Source: Acidobacteria bacterium UBA7540
Lineage (GTDB): Bacteria > Acidobacteriota > Terriglobia > UBA7540
Reading direction: 5' to 3'
Assembly: GCA_002478145.1 (NCBI GenBank)
Contig: DLMI01000027.1
Location: forward strand, 1 to 64,000
Length of the DNA: 64,000 nucleotides
The translations under genes and the position numbers were made by a program. Positions within the stretch are counted from its first letter, which is position 1. The number at the start of each line of letters is the position of its first letter. Below the pieces are notes generated by a model. The model was not told where the DNA came from. It ran no database searches and was given only the letters and a program-made list of their open reading frames with translations. Positions 44,479-53,246 of the stretch are shown here, piece by piece.

Positions 44479-45467
44479 TGGCCGCCGTCACCGAACTCGC
44501 TCCTGTGGTGGGTATCCAGGCCGCCTGCGCCGTCCTCGGCGTCCCCAGGTCGTCGTTCCACCGGCAGCAGCGCCCCATCTTTAGCCCGGCCGCGCGATCT
44601 GTGTCAGCCCGCTCTCTTCGTCCTGCGGAGCGGGAAACCGTGCTGAGCTGCCTGCATGAAGAACGATTCCAAGATCGCTCCCCCGCCGCCGTGTATGCCA
44701 CTCTGCTGGACGAGGGCCGGTATCACTGCTCCATCCGCACCATGTACCGGCTGCTGGAGCAGGAGGGTGAAACTCGCGAGCGCCGCGATCAACTCACCCA
44801 TCCGCCTTATCAGAAGCCGGAACTGCTGGCCACCGCTCCCAATCAGCTCTGGAGTTGGGACATCACCAAACTGCTGGGCCCGGCCAAGTGGACCTACTTC
44901 TACCTCTATGTCATCCTGGACGTCTTCAGCCGGTACGTGGTCGGCTGGATGGTGGCGCATCGCGAAAGCGCCGAATTGGCCAAGCGGCTCATCGAATCCA
45001 CCTGCGACAAGCAGAACATCGCGCCGGGCCAGTTGACCCTCCATGCCGACCGCGGCTCTTCCATGACCTCCAAGCCCGTGGCGTTCTTGATGGCGGATCT
45101 GGGCGTCACCAAGACGCACAGCCGCCCCTATGTTTCCGACGACAACCCCTATTCGGAAAGCCACTTCCGCACCATGAAGTACCGGCCGGACTTCCCCGAA
45201 CGCTTTGGCTCCATCCAGGATAGCCGGAGCTTCTGCCAGCAGTTTTTCGCTTGGTACAACGAAGAGCACCGTCATTCGGGCATCGAGCTTCTCACCCCCG
45301 CGATGGTCCACTATGGCCAAGCTCCGGCCATCGTGAAGCAACGCCAAGTTGTACTCGATGCCGCATACCAGGCCCACCCGGAACGATTTGTTCGTCGTCC
45401 GCCGCAATCAACCCCTGTCCCAAAGGAGGTGTGGATTAACAAGCCGCCACAAAATAAAAGTCAGTAA
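44478..45467 (+). CDS. IS3-family OrfB transposase
   Basis: A 329-residue DDE transposase. An HTH_21-like segment (RSPAAVYATLLDEGRYHCSIRTMYRLL) precedes the rve core. The triad is Asp in LWSWDITKLLG, Asp in LHADRGSSMTS and Glu in YSESHFRTMKY, with the usual HRHSGIELLTPAMVHYG near the end. All parts are intact, so the element is potentially active. Confidence 0.88.
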   Translation: MAAVTELAPVVGIQAACAVLGVPRSSFHRQQRPIFSPAARSVSARSLRPAERETVLSCLHEERFQDRSPAAVYATLLDEGRYHCSIRTMYRLLEQEGETRERRDQLTHPPYQKPELLATAPNQLWSWDITKLLGPAKWTYFYLYVILDVFSRYVVGWMVAHRESAELAKRLIESTCDKQNIAPGQLTLHADRGSSMTSKPVAFLMADLGVTKTHSRPYVSDDNPYSESHFRTMKYRPDFPERFGSIQDSRSFCQQFFAWYNEEHRHSGIELLTPAMVHYGQAPAIVKQRQVVLDAAYQAHPERFVRRPPQSTPVPKEVWINKPPQNKSQ

Positions 45468-45573
45468 ATTCCGTGTGGGAGTGTCTCAAAGCTATTGACA
45501 CGCGCCGCAGCATCCGCCCACCGCGAACTCAGGGAGTGTTCTGAGGAGTATTCATTGGGGGCACCAAAGACCA

Positions 45574-46536
45574 ATGGGTCAGACCAAACCTAGCTTATCG
45601 GTTGTGATTGTTAGCTGGAACACGAAAAGGCTCGTACTAGAGTGTCTGGAATCTCTTGAACGTAGCCGGGGTTGCCTTCCTTTGGAGCTCATCCTAGTCG
45701 ATAACGCGTCCTCGGATGGCACCGCGGAAGATGTACAAAGGCAATTTCCACACGTAAGATTAGTGCGAAACGAAAGGAACCTTGGGTTCGCCAGGGCCAA
45801 CAACATCGGGATCAATCTAAGCTCGGGCGAATACGTCTGCCTAGTTAATTCCGACGTCGCGGTTCCGGATGGTTGCCTGCAGAAGATGCTGGATTACATG
45901 GAGGAGCATGCAGACGTTGGAATGCTCGGACCCAAGATGATCTTACCTGACGGAAGCGTTGGGCAATCTTGCATGCAGCTTCCGACGGTGTGGAAATGCT
46001 TCTGCAATGCACTGGCCTTGGACTCTCTCTGCAGGGGTTCGAAGATCTTCGGCGATCTTATGATGAGAGGGTTCACATACGACAGGATCGAGGATGTGGA
46101 GGTTCTCACTGGATGGTTCTGGCTGATCCGGCGGGAGGCCATGAACCAGGTCGGCCTCCTGGACGACCGCTTCTTCATGTATGGCGAGGACATTGACTGG
46201 CCCAAGCGCTTTCACGACAGCGGTTGGAGGGTGGTGTTTCACCCCGGAGCCGAGGCCATCCACCACTGCGCTGCCAGTTCTTCCAAAGCGCCGATCCGGT
46301 TCTATGTGGAAATGCACCGAGCAAATATGCAGTATTATGAGAAGCACCATAGGTTCCATGCCGTATTCGGCTTCTGGCTGGCAACATGCTTGCAGCAAAT
46401 CATTAGAATTGTTGGGTACGGGTTCTTATACCTTGTGAAACAGTCGGTCCGGTCAAAGGCTGGCTACAGGGTGAGACGAAGTCTGGCATGTCTCCTTTGG
46501 CTAACGGGGCTAAGGACACAAAGGGAGGCGCAATGA
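45574..46536 (+). CDS. GT2 glycosyltransferase, rhamnosyltransferase-like
   Basis: A 320-residue GT2 enzyme. The signature is LSVVIVSWNTKRLVLECLESL, with LILVDNASSDGTAEDV, NLGFARANNIGI and the DXD site LVNSDVAVPDG. WFWLIRREAMNQVGLLDDRFFMYGEDIDW is the acceptor-side motif found in WbbL-type rhamnosyltransferases. A hydrophobic C-terminus (FWLATCLQQIIRIVGYGFLYLV) may bind the membrane. It overlaps the next gene by four bases. Confidence 0.85.
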   Translation: MGQTKPSLSVVIVSWNTKRLVLECLESLERSRGCLPLELILVDNASSDGTAEDVQRQFPHVRLVRNERNLGFARANNIGINLSSGEYVCLVNSDVAVPDGCLQKMLDYMEEHADVGMLGPKMILPDGSVGQSCMQLPTVWKCFCNALALDSLCRGSKIFGDLMMRGFTYDRIEDVEVLTGWFWLIRREAMNQVGLLDDRFFMYGEDIDWPKRFHDSGWRVVFHPGAEAIHHCAASSSKAPIRFYVEMHRANMQYYEKHHRFHAVFGFWLATCLQQIIRIVGYGFLYLVKQSVRSKAGYRVRRSLACLLWLTGLRTQREAQ

Positions 46537-47483
46537 ATGGAACGACGAGAAACTGTCAGAGCGGCGGGATCGGGTACGCCCTAGTAACGGCGGCTTACAA
46601 CGAGGAAAAATACCTCGCGAGAGCGCTCGATTCGATAGTTGCTCAGTCGGTAACACCGAAGAAATGGATTATCGTCAGCGACGGATCCACCGACCGCACT
46701 GATGAGATCGTTGACAGGTATGCTAGCCAAAACAGCTTCATCGAGCTATATAGAGTGACGGAAGAACACGCGCGGAATCTTACCGCCCAAGTGAATGCCA
46801 TCAATAGAGGGTTTGCACGCCTGAAGGACGTTGATTGCAGCTTTATCGGCAATCTGGATGCCGACATATCACTTGAACCGACTTACTTCGAAAGCCTACT
46901 GGGGAAGTTCTTACAGGATCCAAACCTGGGGTTGGCTGGCGGATTCATATGCGAGGAGCGGGCGGGAGAGTTCTGGTCCCGCCGCGCTAATAGTGTCACT
47001 TCTGTTGCGCACGCGGTTCAGTTGTTTCGCCGGGAGTGTCTTGAAGCACTGGGAGGGTATAGGCCGTTTTCCTGGGCAGGCGCGGACACCTACGCGGAGG
47101 TTAGCCTTCGAATGAAGGGTTGGCATGTTCAGTCATTCCCGGAGTTGAAGGCTATGCATCACCGGCCGACGGGAAGTGGTTTCGGAAACTTGCGTTACTC
47201 GTACAGGGGGGGAGGGATGGATTTCTACATGGGGGTACACCCTGTATTCGAGATCTTCAGGCTGGTTCGGCGCGTTCCGGGCAAACCTTACGTATTGGGC
47301 TCTCTAGCTAGGCTTGCCGGTTTCATCCTGGCGTATTGCCGGGGTGAGAAAAGACAAGTCCCCGATGATTTTGTTCGGTTCCGGAGAGAGGAGCAAATGC
47401 AACGCCTGCGGCTTTATTTGATGCGGCCTTTCAGATGTTTCAGGGAGTGGATTTCAACAGCGAACGGAAGAAACAGCGCTTAG
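46533..47483 (+). CDS. GT2 glycosyltransferase
   Basis: About 316 residues. ATG 46533 overlaps the previous stop and follows GGGAGG. Motifs: GYALVTAAYNEEKYLARALDSIVAQSV, KWIIVSDGSTDRTDEIV, GNLDADISLEPTYFE and the WAGADTYAEVSLRMKGW acceptor segment. A C-terminal hydrophobic patch (YVLGSLARLAGFILAYCRG) suggests membrane contact. The following 400 bases carry a second copy of its C-terminal third. Confidence 0.85.
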   Translation: MNGTTRNCQSGGIGYALVTAAYNEEKYLARALDSIVAQSVTPKKWIIVSDGSTDRTDEIVDRYASQNSFIELYRVTEEHARNLTAQVNAINRGFARLKDVDCSFIGNLDADISLEPTYFESLLGKFLQDPNLGLAGGFICEERAGEFWSRRANSVTSVAHAVQLFRRECLEALGGYRPFSWAGADTYAEVSLRMKGWHVQSFPELKAMHHRPTGSGFGNLRYSYRGGGMDFYMGVHPVFEIFRLVRRVPGKPYVLGSLARLAGFILAYCRGEKRQVPDDFVRFRREEQMQRLRLYLMRPFRCFREWISTANGRNSA

Positions 47484-47577
47484 CAGTTTTGCCCCTTTGC
47501 CGCGACGCTATCGCCCCAGCTTGCGTATGCTGCCATTCGCATTTGGCGTCCCTGTGAGACCTAAAGGCTCAGGCTCA

Positions 47578-47946
47578 GGCTGGCGAGTTCAGGTATTTCC
47601 GGAGCTTCCGGCGTACCACCACAGACCAACGGGAAGGCCGAGGAGCGTCGTACGTTATTGCTTCCGGCAAGGCCTGATGGACTACTCTTTAGGTGCCCAT
47701 CCCTTGTTCGAAGTTGCCAAGTGTTTGGGGCGCTTTCAACAGACCCCCTACGTGGTTTGCGGTCTAGCGAGGCTGGGCGGATTCTTGTGCGCCTGCTTTC
47801 GTCGAGAACGGCGTGTTGTTCCTAAAGAGTTTATCGAGTTTTGCCGGGCCGAGCAGCTTGACAGGCTGCGAAACCTAAGGCGGAAGTTCTGTGGAAGGCA
47901 GGCCACTGCGCAAGCACCTTCCACGAGTGGTCATCGTGACCTTTGA
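47578..47946 (+). pseudogene. Duplicate C-terminal part of a GT2 glycosyltransferase
   Basis: Reads GWRVQVFPELPAYHHRPTG, DYSLGAHPLFEVAKCLGRF, YVVCGLARLGGFLCACFRRE. This parallels the end of the preceding enzyme (GWHVQSFPELKAMHHRPTG, DFYMGVHPVFEIFRLVRRV, YVLGSLARLAGFILAYCRGE). The catalytic N-terminal domain is missing. It is the remnant of a second, related gene that once followed in tandem. Confidence 0.75.
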
Positions 47947-48224
47947 TACGGTCGCAGCAGGGCTGGCATAGAAGACGGGTGTGTGTGGACGGCAGCTTTT
48001 GCGGCAGACCCTGGGCAGAGTCTGTCGGTTCTTATGAAGGGCTGCAATCTGAGGTTGAGCATTTGCTCGCTCTGCCGGAGAACCTCGACCACGTGCAATA
48101 ACTCACACAGCGCACAATCCAAGTGAATTTCTCCGGCAACTGCCATGACAGGGAAGTTTTGAAAAGGATCCATTCCACGCCGCATTTGGATACCTGAGGA
48201 AGACGCTCTGCGTATCGGTAAGGG

Positions 48225-48968
48225 ATGAGCCTCCGGTCTACGTTCGGGACAGTGCGCAAGCGCATCCTGTGCTCGCTTCATCGCCGTATAGTTCCTCTGG
48301 GGAACGGGGGCCCGTATGTGTCGGTCACTTTTGATGATTTTCCTCGTAGCGCTTATACCGTGGGAGGTTCGATTCTAAAGAACTACGGGGTGCGGGGAAC
48401 GTACTATGTCGCAATGGGATTGATGAATACCTCGAACGCGCTTGGCGAACAATTCCGGATGGAGGACCTGCGTTCAGCGGCAAACGAGGGTCATGAGTTG
48501 GCCAGCCACACTTTTAGTCACCAATCGAGCCGCGCGGTGTCGTGTACCGCCTTTGGAGATGATGTCCGAAAAGGCTGGAGCGCGATTCGTGAAATGGGGG
48601 GCCAAGCCCCTACCCGTAATTTTGCATTTCCCCGTGGAGAGGTTACGCTTTCGGCAAAGCTCGCCGTGGGAAAAGAGATGATGAGCTGTCGGGGAATATA
48701 TGGGGGTGTGAACGGCCCTTACGTTGACCTCAATCTGCTTCTGGCCAATTCCCTCTACGGTGATCCGGATGATTTGGATCGGGTCGCGCGGTTGATCAGG
48801 GAGAACGAGGAACGCAAGGGTTGGTTGATATTCTATACACACGACGTTTCTCCGACGCCCTCGCGCTATGGTTGCAGCCCGAGGTTTCTAGATTCGACCG
48901 TGCGCATGGCTGTTCAGAATGGAGCGAAAGTTCTCCCGGTCGCGGAAGTGTTGGCTCGAATTTTATAG
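48225..48968 (+). CDS. Polysaccharide deacetylase (NodB-like)
   Basis: A 247-residue carbohydrate esterase 4 protein. Motif 1 is YVSVTFDDFPRSAYTVG (metal and catalytic Asp), motif 2 is LASHTFSHQSS (metal His) and motif 3 is NFAFPRGEVT. The C-terminal WLIFYTHDVS resembles motif 5. There is no signal peptide, so it may act in the cytoplasm or on lipid-linked intermediates. The 3' third of this gene is duplicated at 51393-51640. Confidence 0.82.
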   Translation: MSLRSTFGTVRKRILCSLHRRIVPLGNGGPYVSVTFDDFPRSAYTVGGSILKNYGVRGTYYVAMGLMNTSNALGEQFRMEDLRSAANEGHELASHTFSHQSSRAVSCTAFGDDVRKGWSAIREMGGQAPTRNFAFPRGEVTLSAKLAVGKEMMSCRGIYGGVNGPYVDLNLLLANSLYGDPDDLDRVARLIRENEERKGWLIFYTHDVSPTPSRYGCSPRFLDSTVRMAVQNGAKVLPVAEVLARIL

Positions 48969-49141
48969 GGAACGCTTGGCCAGGAACATACACTTGTTTC
49001 ATGCATTATCCTGCGCACATTCCATTTTGGCCAAAATCCATTAGCTCGATGATTCGCATTTAGCTTAGTGAGGATGGGGATGTCAATCCGGATTCACGCA
49101 TTGGACGAGCGTAAATGCACCATGGTAGAGGGGGAGGTTTC

Positions 49142-50080
49142 ATGGCAGCTTTTCTCGTGACCGGCGGCGCGGGGTTCATTGGATCGTCGCTGGTACGCAG
49201 GCTACTGGGTGTCGGTCACTCTGTAAGGGTCCTCGACAATCTCAGCACGGGGTTCAAGAGCAATCTCGAGGAATGTCTAAACCGCATTGAGCTGATGGAG
49301 GGCGACGTGTCAGAGTTTGCCGTCTGCAAATCGGCAGTAGCGGGAGTTGATTACATACTCCATGAGGCTGCGATTCCCTCCGTTCAGCGTTCCGTCGATG
49401 ATCCCATACGGAGTAACAATGCCAATGTGACGGGCACCTTGAACATGCTTGTGGCGGCTCGTGACGCGAAAGTAAAGCGGTTCGTATTTGCGAGCTCTTC
49501 ATCTGTCTATGGAGACACCGAAACGCTGCCCAAGGTTGAGACGATGCCCGAGAATCCTCTTTCTCCCTACGCCCTTACCAAGCATGCGGGTGAGGAATAT
49601 TGCGTGCTCTTTTACCGCATTTATGGCTTGCCGACTGTCGCCCTTCGTTACTTCAACGTGTTTGGCCCGAGGCAGGATCCCCATTCCCCCTACTCGGCAG
49701 TAATTTCACGTTTTGTAGAGGCGGCCCTCGCGGGCAGGCGTCCTGTCGTCAATGGTGACGGGGAACAGTCGCGTGACTTCACGTATGTCGAAAACGTTGT
49801 CGACGCTAACCTGCTTGCGTGCGAGGCCAACGGCGTGGAAGGGATGGTGTTCAATATCGGCACCGGCGAGAGGCGCTCCCTTAATGATCTACTGCGATCA
49901 CTGTCCTCACTTGTCGGGCGCAACCTAGAGCCTGAATATGCAAACGCGCGACTGGGCGACGTACGACATTCCCAGGCGGACATTGGAAGGGCTCGGCGAT
50001 ACCTGAGGTTCGAGCCGAAGGTCAGCTTTCTGGCAGGGTTGGAACGTACGCTGAATTGGAATTCGAACAAATCCGTATAG
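49142..50080 (+). CDS. UDP-N-acetylglucosamine 4-epimerase-like protein (WbpP type)
   Basis: A 312-residue extended SDR. ATG 49142 follows GGAGG, better than 49115. Motifs: FLVTGGAGFIGSSLVRRLL, VLDNLSTGFKSNLEE, HEAAIPSVQRSVDDPIRSNNANVTGTLN, Ser in FASSSSVYG, Tyr-Lys in SPYALTKHAGEEY, RYFNVFGPRQDPHSPY. The HEAAIPSVQRSV and RYFNVFGPRQDP patterns point to the WbpP group of UDP-HexNAc epimerases more than to GalE. It would provide a UDP-GalNAc-type sugar. Confidence 0.85.
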   Translation: MAAFLVTGGAGFIGSSLVRRLLGVGHSVRVLDNLSTGFKSNLEECLNRIELMEGDVSEFAVCKSAVAGVDYILHEAAIPSVQRSVDDPIRSNNANVTGTLNMLVAARDAKVKRFVFASSSSVYGDTETLPKVETMPENPLSPYALTKHAGEEYCVLFYRIYGLPTVALRYFNVFGPRQDPHSPYSAVISRFVEAALAGRRPVVNGDGEQSRDFTYVENVVDANLLACEANGVEGMVFNIGTGERRSLNDLLRSLSSLVGRNLEPEYANARLGDVRHSQADIGRARRYLRFEPKVSFLAGLERTLNWNSNKSV

Positions 50081-50299
50081 TCCGGCCGGAGGAACGAGCC
50101 GGAAAGTGCGCCACGAGGCGCGCGGGGAAGTTCGCGTGATGGACTGGCGGCTTGGCCTGTTAGGAAACCCGCTTCGGGCCCATCCGGGGAGGGGTATCTG
50201 CTCCGGATTTCCGATATGAGTCTCGGCTACTAGATCTTTGCTGATCTCCGGCACCTTTGTTCATGATCGTGGTGCGCGAACTCGACGAACGACTCGGGT

Positions 50300-50692
50300 T
50301 CGGAGAAGCTGAAGCCTGCTCGCTATTATTGGTTGCTCTTGGCCGAGAGCCATCTGACTAGGCGACTGTTCGGGGCCATGGTACGGCGGATCGGCTTGCT
50401 GCCCTTGCCAGCGGGGTAGGCGAGCCGCCGACGGAGCGGATTTCAGTGACAAGAGAGGCAGGGGCGGGAAAGTGTCGCAGGCACGGGTCGAAAGAGGGCC
50501 AGTTGCGGTCTTTGGGGTTTTCGCGAGAGGCACAAATCGCCCCTTCCGTGGCCCGTGGATGCACCTTGCGCATCAGACCCGACCGACAATTGCATTCGGG
50601 GGCGGTCAGGTGTATGTTATCGGTCGGGCCGGAGGTCAATATGTACACTGTCAACTACCCGGAAATCCAAAATGGAAATCCCGATTAGCATG
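50300..50692 (+). mobile_element. IS1380 3' end remnant
   Basis: The first part reads KLKPARYYWLLLAESHLTRRLFGAMVRRIGLLPLPAG then stops at 50417-50419, which is the C-terminus of an IS1380 transposase (compare the copy ending at 61965). It is followed by non-coding sequence shared with 35150-35269 and by the end motif CAAAATGGAAATCCCG (50668-50684). No N-terminal part is present. Confidence 0.7.
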
Positions 50693-50738
50693 TGTCCCAT
50701 TGTAAGGGCCCCATTTTCGCACGGAGAGGAGACATCTC

Positions 50739-50960
50739 GTGGAAAAACAAATCGTCACTTGGAGCTATTGGCTGGGTATGCTTAGCTCTCTGATCGCCTT
50801 GGTTCTGCGGGCATTGAACGCTTTTGGAATACTGGCCACCACCGTGGTCCAGCAGGGAAAAACTCTTTGGTACATGAGTTTCTTTAAGGGAGCGCTTCTG
50901 TTTTTCCTGATCGCCATTGCCACGGCGAGTTACTCCTGGGTGCGTGGCGAAAAGACTTAA
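50739..50960 (+). CDS. Small two-helix membrane protein
   Basis: A 73-residue protein starting with GTG 50739 after GAGAGGAGA. It has two hydrophobic helices (about 9-31, YWLGMLSSLIALVLRALNAFGIL, and 47-64, FFKGALLFFLIAIATASYS). No known family is recognised. It lies between an IS remnant and duplicated sequence, in the direction of the polysaccharide genes. A role in the locus is only a guess. Confidence 0.5.
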   Translation: MEKQIVTWSYWLGMLSSLIALVLRALNAFGILATTVVQQGKTLWYMSFFKGALLFFLIAIATASYSWVRGEKT

Positions 50961-51154
50961 TAACAATCCCCTCCCATCGGCCTTTGGGGAATCGAGCACA
51001 CCTTGCCGGTCGGCGACGGACCGTAGAGTGCCGCGACCTTCGTATTTCAGAATCAGAGGGGATGGCTTCGTCCCGCTGCGTCCGATTGGAGTGTGTCAAG
51101 AAAAAACCGGAAGATTGCATCTACACCTGTCCATTTGCCACACTCCAGGCGAAG

Positions 51155-51640
51155 GGTTGGTGTCGTTGTGAGCTTAAGCAGAATATCCATGCGGATAGAT
51201 CTACGGCCATCTCCGAACCCGCTTTTGCCCGAGGGCTGAGGGTTCTCCTATGTCTGTGATGCACACCGTGGAACGAAGTAACCGAGTGATTGTCGATCAC
51301 TTTCGATGCCCTGATGATTTTACAAATATAGGGGTTTGGGGGGGAGCTATCTCGGGAAATAGGGTTCTTTGAGTTCGGGAGCGAGCTAATCTGCTACTGG
51401 CCAATTCCGTCTACGGTGATCCGAATGATTTGGATCGGGTAGCGCGGTTGATAAAGGAGAACGAGAAGCGCAAGGGTTGGTTGATATTCTATACACACGA
51501 CGATTCTCTGGTGCCCTCGCGCTATGGTTGCAGCCCGAGGTCTCGTGATTCGACCGTGCGCATGGCTGTTCAGAATGGAGCGCAAGTTCTCGCAGGGGGG
51601 AAGTGTTGGCTCGAATTTTATAGGGAAAGCTCAGTGGACT
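51155..51640 (+). pseudogene. Chimeric pseudogene: start of one deacetylase joined to the end of another
   Basis: Bases 51155-51392 are a close copy of 56445-56690, which is the leader and first 45 or so codons of the deacetylase-like gene at 56544 (VMHTVE, SNRVIVDHFRCPDDF). Bases 51393-51640 copy 48738-48975, the end of the deacetylase gene at 48225 (DLDRVARLIKENEKRKGWLIFYTHDD). The join falls at a shared ATCTGCT stretch. A run of extra G near 51345 breaks the frame, so no complete protein is made. Confidence 0.85.
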
Positions 51641-51863
51641 GTGGCTAGTATCTTGCTCCTTCGGGCCTATCAACAGGTGCTCGCGTCAGCCAGAGGGCAA
51701 CTTCCCAGACGCTTGAGACCGCCAAGCACAACAACACGTCTGCACCCGCGATGATGACGGAAGGGGATATGAGGGGTTAAGCGCGCCTCATGAGCACCAT
51801 GAGCGCTTGGAGGGCTACCGAAACAGTCCCAGCGGTACAAGCTGGGGCTCACATCAGGGCGGT
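51641..51863. other. Intergenic, no gene
   Basis: No supported gene. It lies between the chimeric remnant and the polymerase-like gene. Confidence 0.4.
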
Positions 51864-53246
51864 ATGAAACCAGAGAACTTCGAATTTGGGGGCGGCATCC
51901 CTGAAACGATCATTCACCCCGCGGTGATCGTGGCGATGTTGGTCACCATTCTGCTCATGTTGGTGCTGCCGAGAAAATACGTTGTTATTCCCTTTTTGCT
52001 TTGTGTGTTTCTGGTCCCAAGGTGGACACAGCTCTATGTCGCAGGCATGCATTGGACCGTTATGCGCATCATTGTTCTGCCGGGGATTGTGCGCCTGGCG
52101 AGAGCCAAGTTCCAGGTTGCGGGTGGATTGAACGGAATTGATAAGGCTTTCATTTTGTGGGCTATCTGTCTTGGAGTTTGCCAGGTGCTGCTGTTTCCGC
52201 AAGGGGGCATGGCGATTTATCAAGCGGCTTTCTGGCTGCAAGCTTTCGGCGGCTACTTTCTGCTGCGCTACGTGATCCAGGACGAGGAAGACATTGCCCG
52301 GGCAGCCAAAACGCTGGCGGTCCTCGCTGTGATCCTGGGCGCGTGCATGCTGAACGAGCGCATTCACAGTGTCAACGTCTTCGGCTATCTGAGTGGTGCG
52401 TCGTTCCTCACTCCCGCGGTGCGTGAGGGCCGGGTACGAGCGCAGGCAACGTTCGCGCACGCCATCCTGGCCGGCTGTTTCGGGGCGACGCTGGTGCCAC
52501 TGTTCTTCTGGCTGTGGAAGAGCGGCAGGGCGAAGTTCGCCGCTTTTCTTGGAGTGATCGGTTCGACCCTCATGGTTTTCACCGCGGCCTCGAGCACGCC
52601 GGTGCTCGCCTGCGTCGCCGGAGTGGGCGCTTTGTTTCTCTGGCCCATTCGTCGCTCCATGCGCATGCTGCGCTGGGGAATCGTGCTGACGCTCGTGGGT
52701 CTGGCGGTGGTGATGAAGGTGCCGGTGTGGTATGTCATTTCCCACGTGAATATCGTAGGAGGTTCGACAGGATGGGATCGCGCTGCCCTGGTTGACACCT
52801 TCTTCAAGCACTTTTGGGACTGGTGGCTGATTGGAACAAATCAGACCGGCAACTGGGGATGGTATATGTGGGACACTGCCAATCAGTATGTGGATGTAGG
52901 GGAAAGGGGGGGACTGCTGGCCTTTATATGCTTTATCGCCATAATCTCGCGAAGTTTCAGTCGGCTGGGGAAGATGAGGAGGGAAGTGGAGGGCGATCAA
53001 AAGCAGGAATGGTTCTTCTGGAGCCTTGGCGCCATCATGGTCGCTCATGTCTTCGCTTATTTCGGGGCGAGCTACTTTGACCAGACCCTGATATGGTGGT
53101 GGGCCTTCCTGGCCATGGTCTCAGCCGCCACGGCTGCGCTTCAAACTGCGCCCGCTAAAGTGGAGGGTGCGGACACGAAATATGGCGCTACGATAGAGTC
53201 TGGGTCCGAGGGCCTATTGGCCATAGGGAAAAGGAGCGCATCTTGA
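51864..53246 (+). CDS. O-antigen polymerase/ligase-like membrane protein (Wzy-like)
   Basis: About 460 residues from ATG 51864, with 10-12 hydrophobic helices (AVIVAMLVTILLMLVLP; YVVIPFLLCVFLV; TLAVLAVILGACML; FAAFLGVIGSTLMVFTAASSTPVLACVAGVGALFLW). A larger periplasmic loop after residue 315 contains WDRAALVDTFFKHFWDWWLIGTNQTGNWGW, in the place where Wzy and WaaL proteins carry their catalytic loop. It is the best candidate for the repeat-unit polymerase. Its stop overlaps the next start (TTGA). Confidence 0.75.
   Translation: MKPENFEFGGGIPETIIHPAVIVAMLVTILLMLVLPRKYVVIPFLLCVFLVPRWTQLYVAGMHWTVMRIIVLPGIVRLARAKFQVAGGLNGIDKAFILWAICLGVCQVLLFPQGGMAIYQAAFWLQAFGGYFLLRYVIQDEEDIARAAKTLAVLAVILGACMLNERIHSVNVFGYLSGASFLTPAVREGRVRAQATFAHAILAGCFGATLVPLFFWLWKSGRAKFAAFLGVIGSTLMVFTAASSTPVLACVAGVGALFLWPIRRSMRMLRWGIVLTLVGLAVVMKVPVWYVISHVNIVGGSTGWDRAALVDTFFKHFWDWWLIGTNQTGNWGWYMWDTANQYVDVGERGGLLAFICFIAIISRSFSRLGKMRREVEGDQKQEWFFWSLGAIMVAHVFAYFGASYFDQTLIWWWAFLAMVSAATAALQTAPAKVEGADTKYGATIESGSEGLLAIGKRSAS

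Larger units (their letters stand above)
43907..45488. mobile_element. IS3-family insertion sequence
   Basis: Two-gene IS of about 1.58 kb with short inverted ends: TGAGACACTTCCC (43907-43919) and its inverted form GGGAGTGTCTCA (45477-45488), one mismatch. It splits the polysaccharide locus between the epimerase gene and the next glycosyltransferase. Both genes are open, so the copy may be recent. GC-rich hairpins occur just outside the left end (near 43847-43875). Confidence 0.8.

Noticed and set aside
47947..48224. Open frames on both strands before the deacetylase gene
   Set aside because: None has a recognisable domain or a supported start; treated as non-coding.
51849..53048. 399-residue minus-strand open frame
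   Set aside because: It lies opposite the Wzy-like membrane protein; its His/Gln-rich composition is typical of a reverse shadow.
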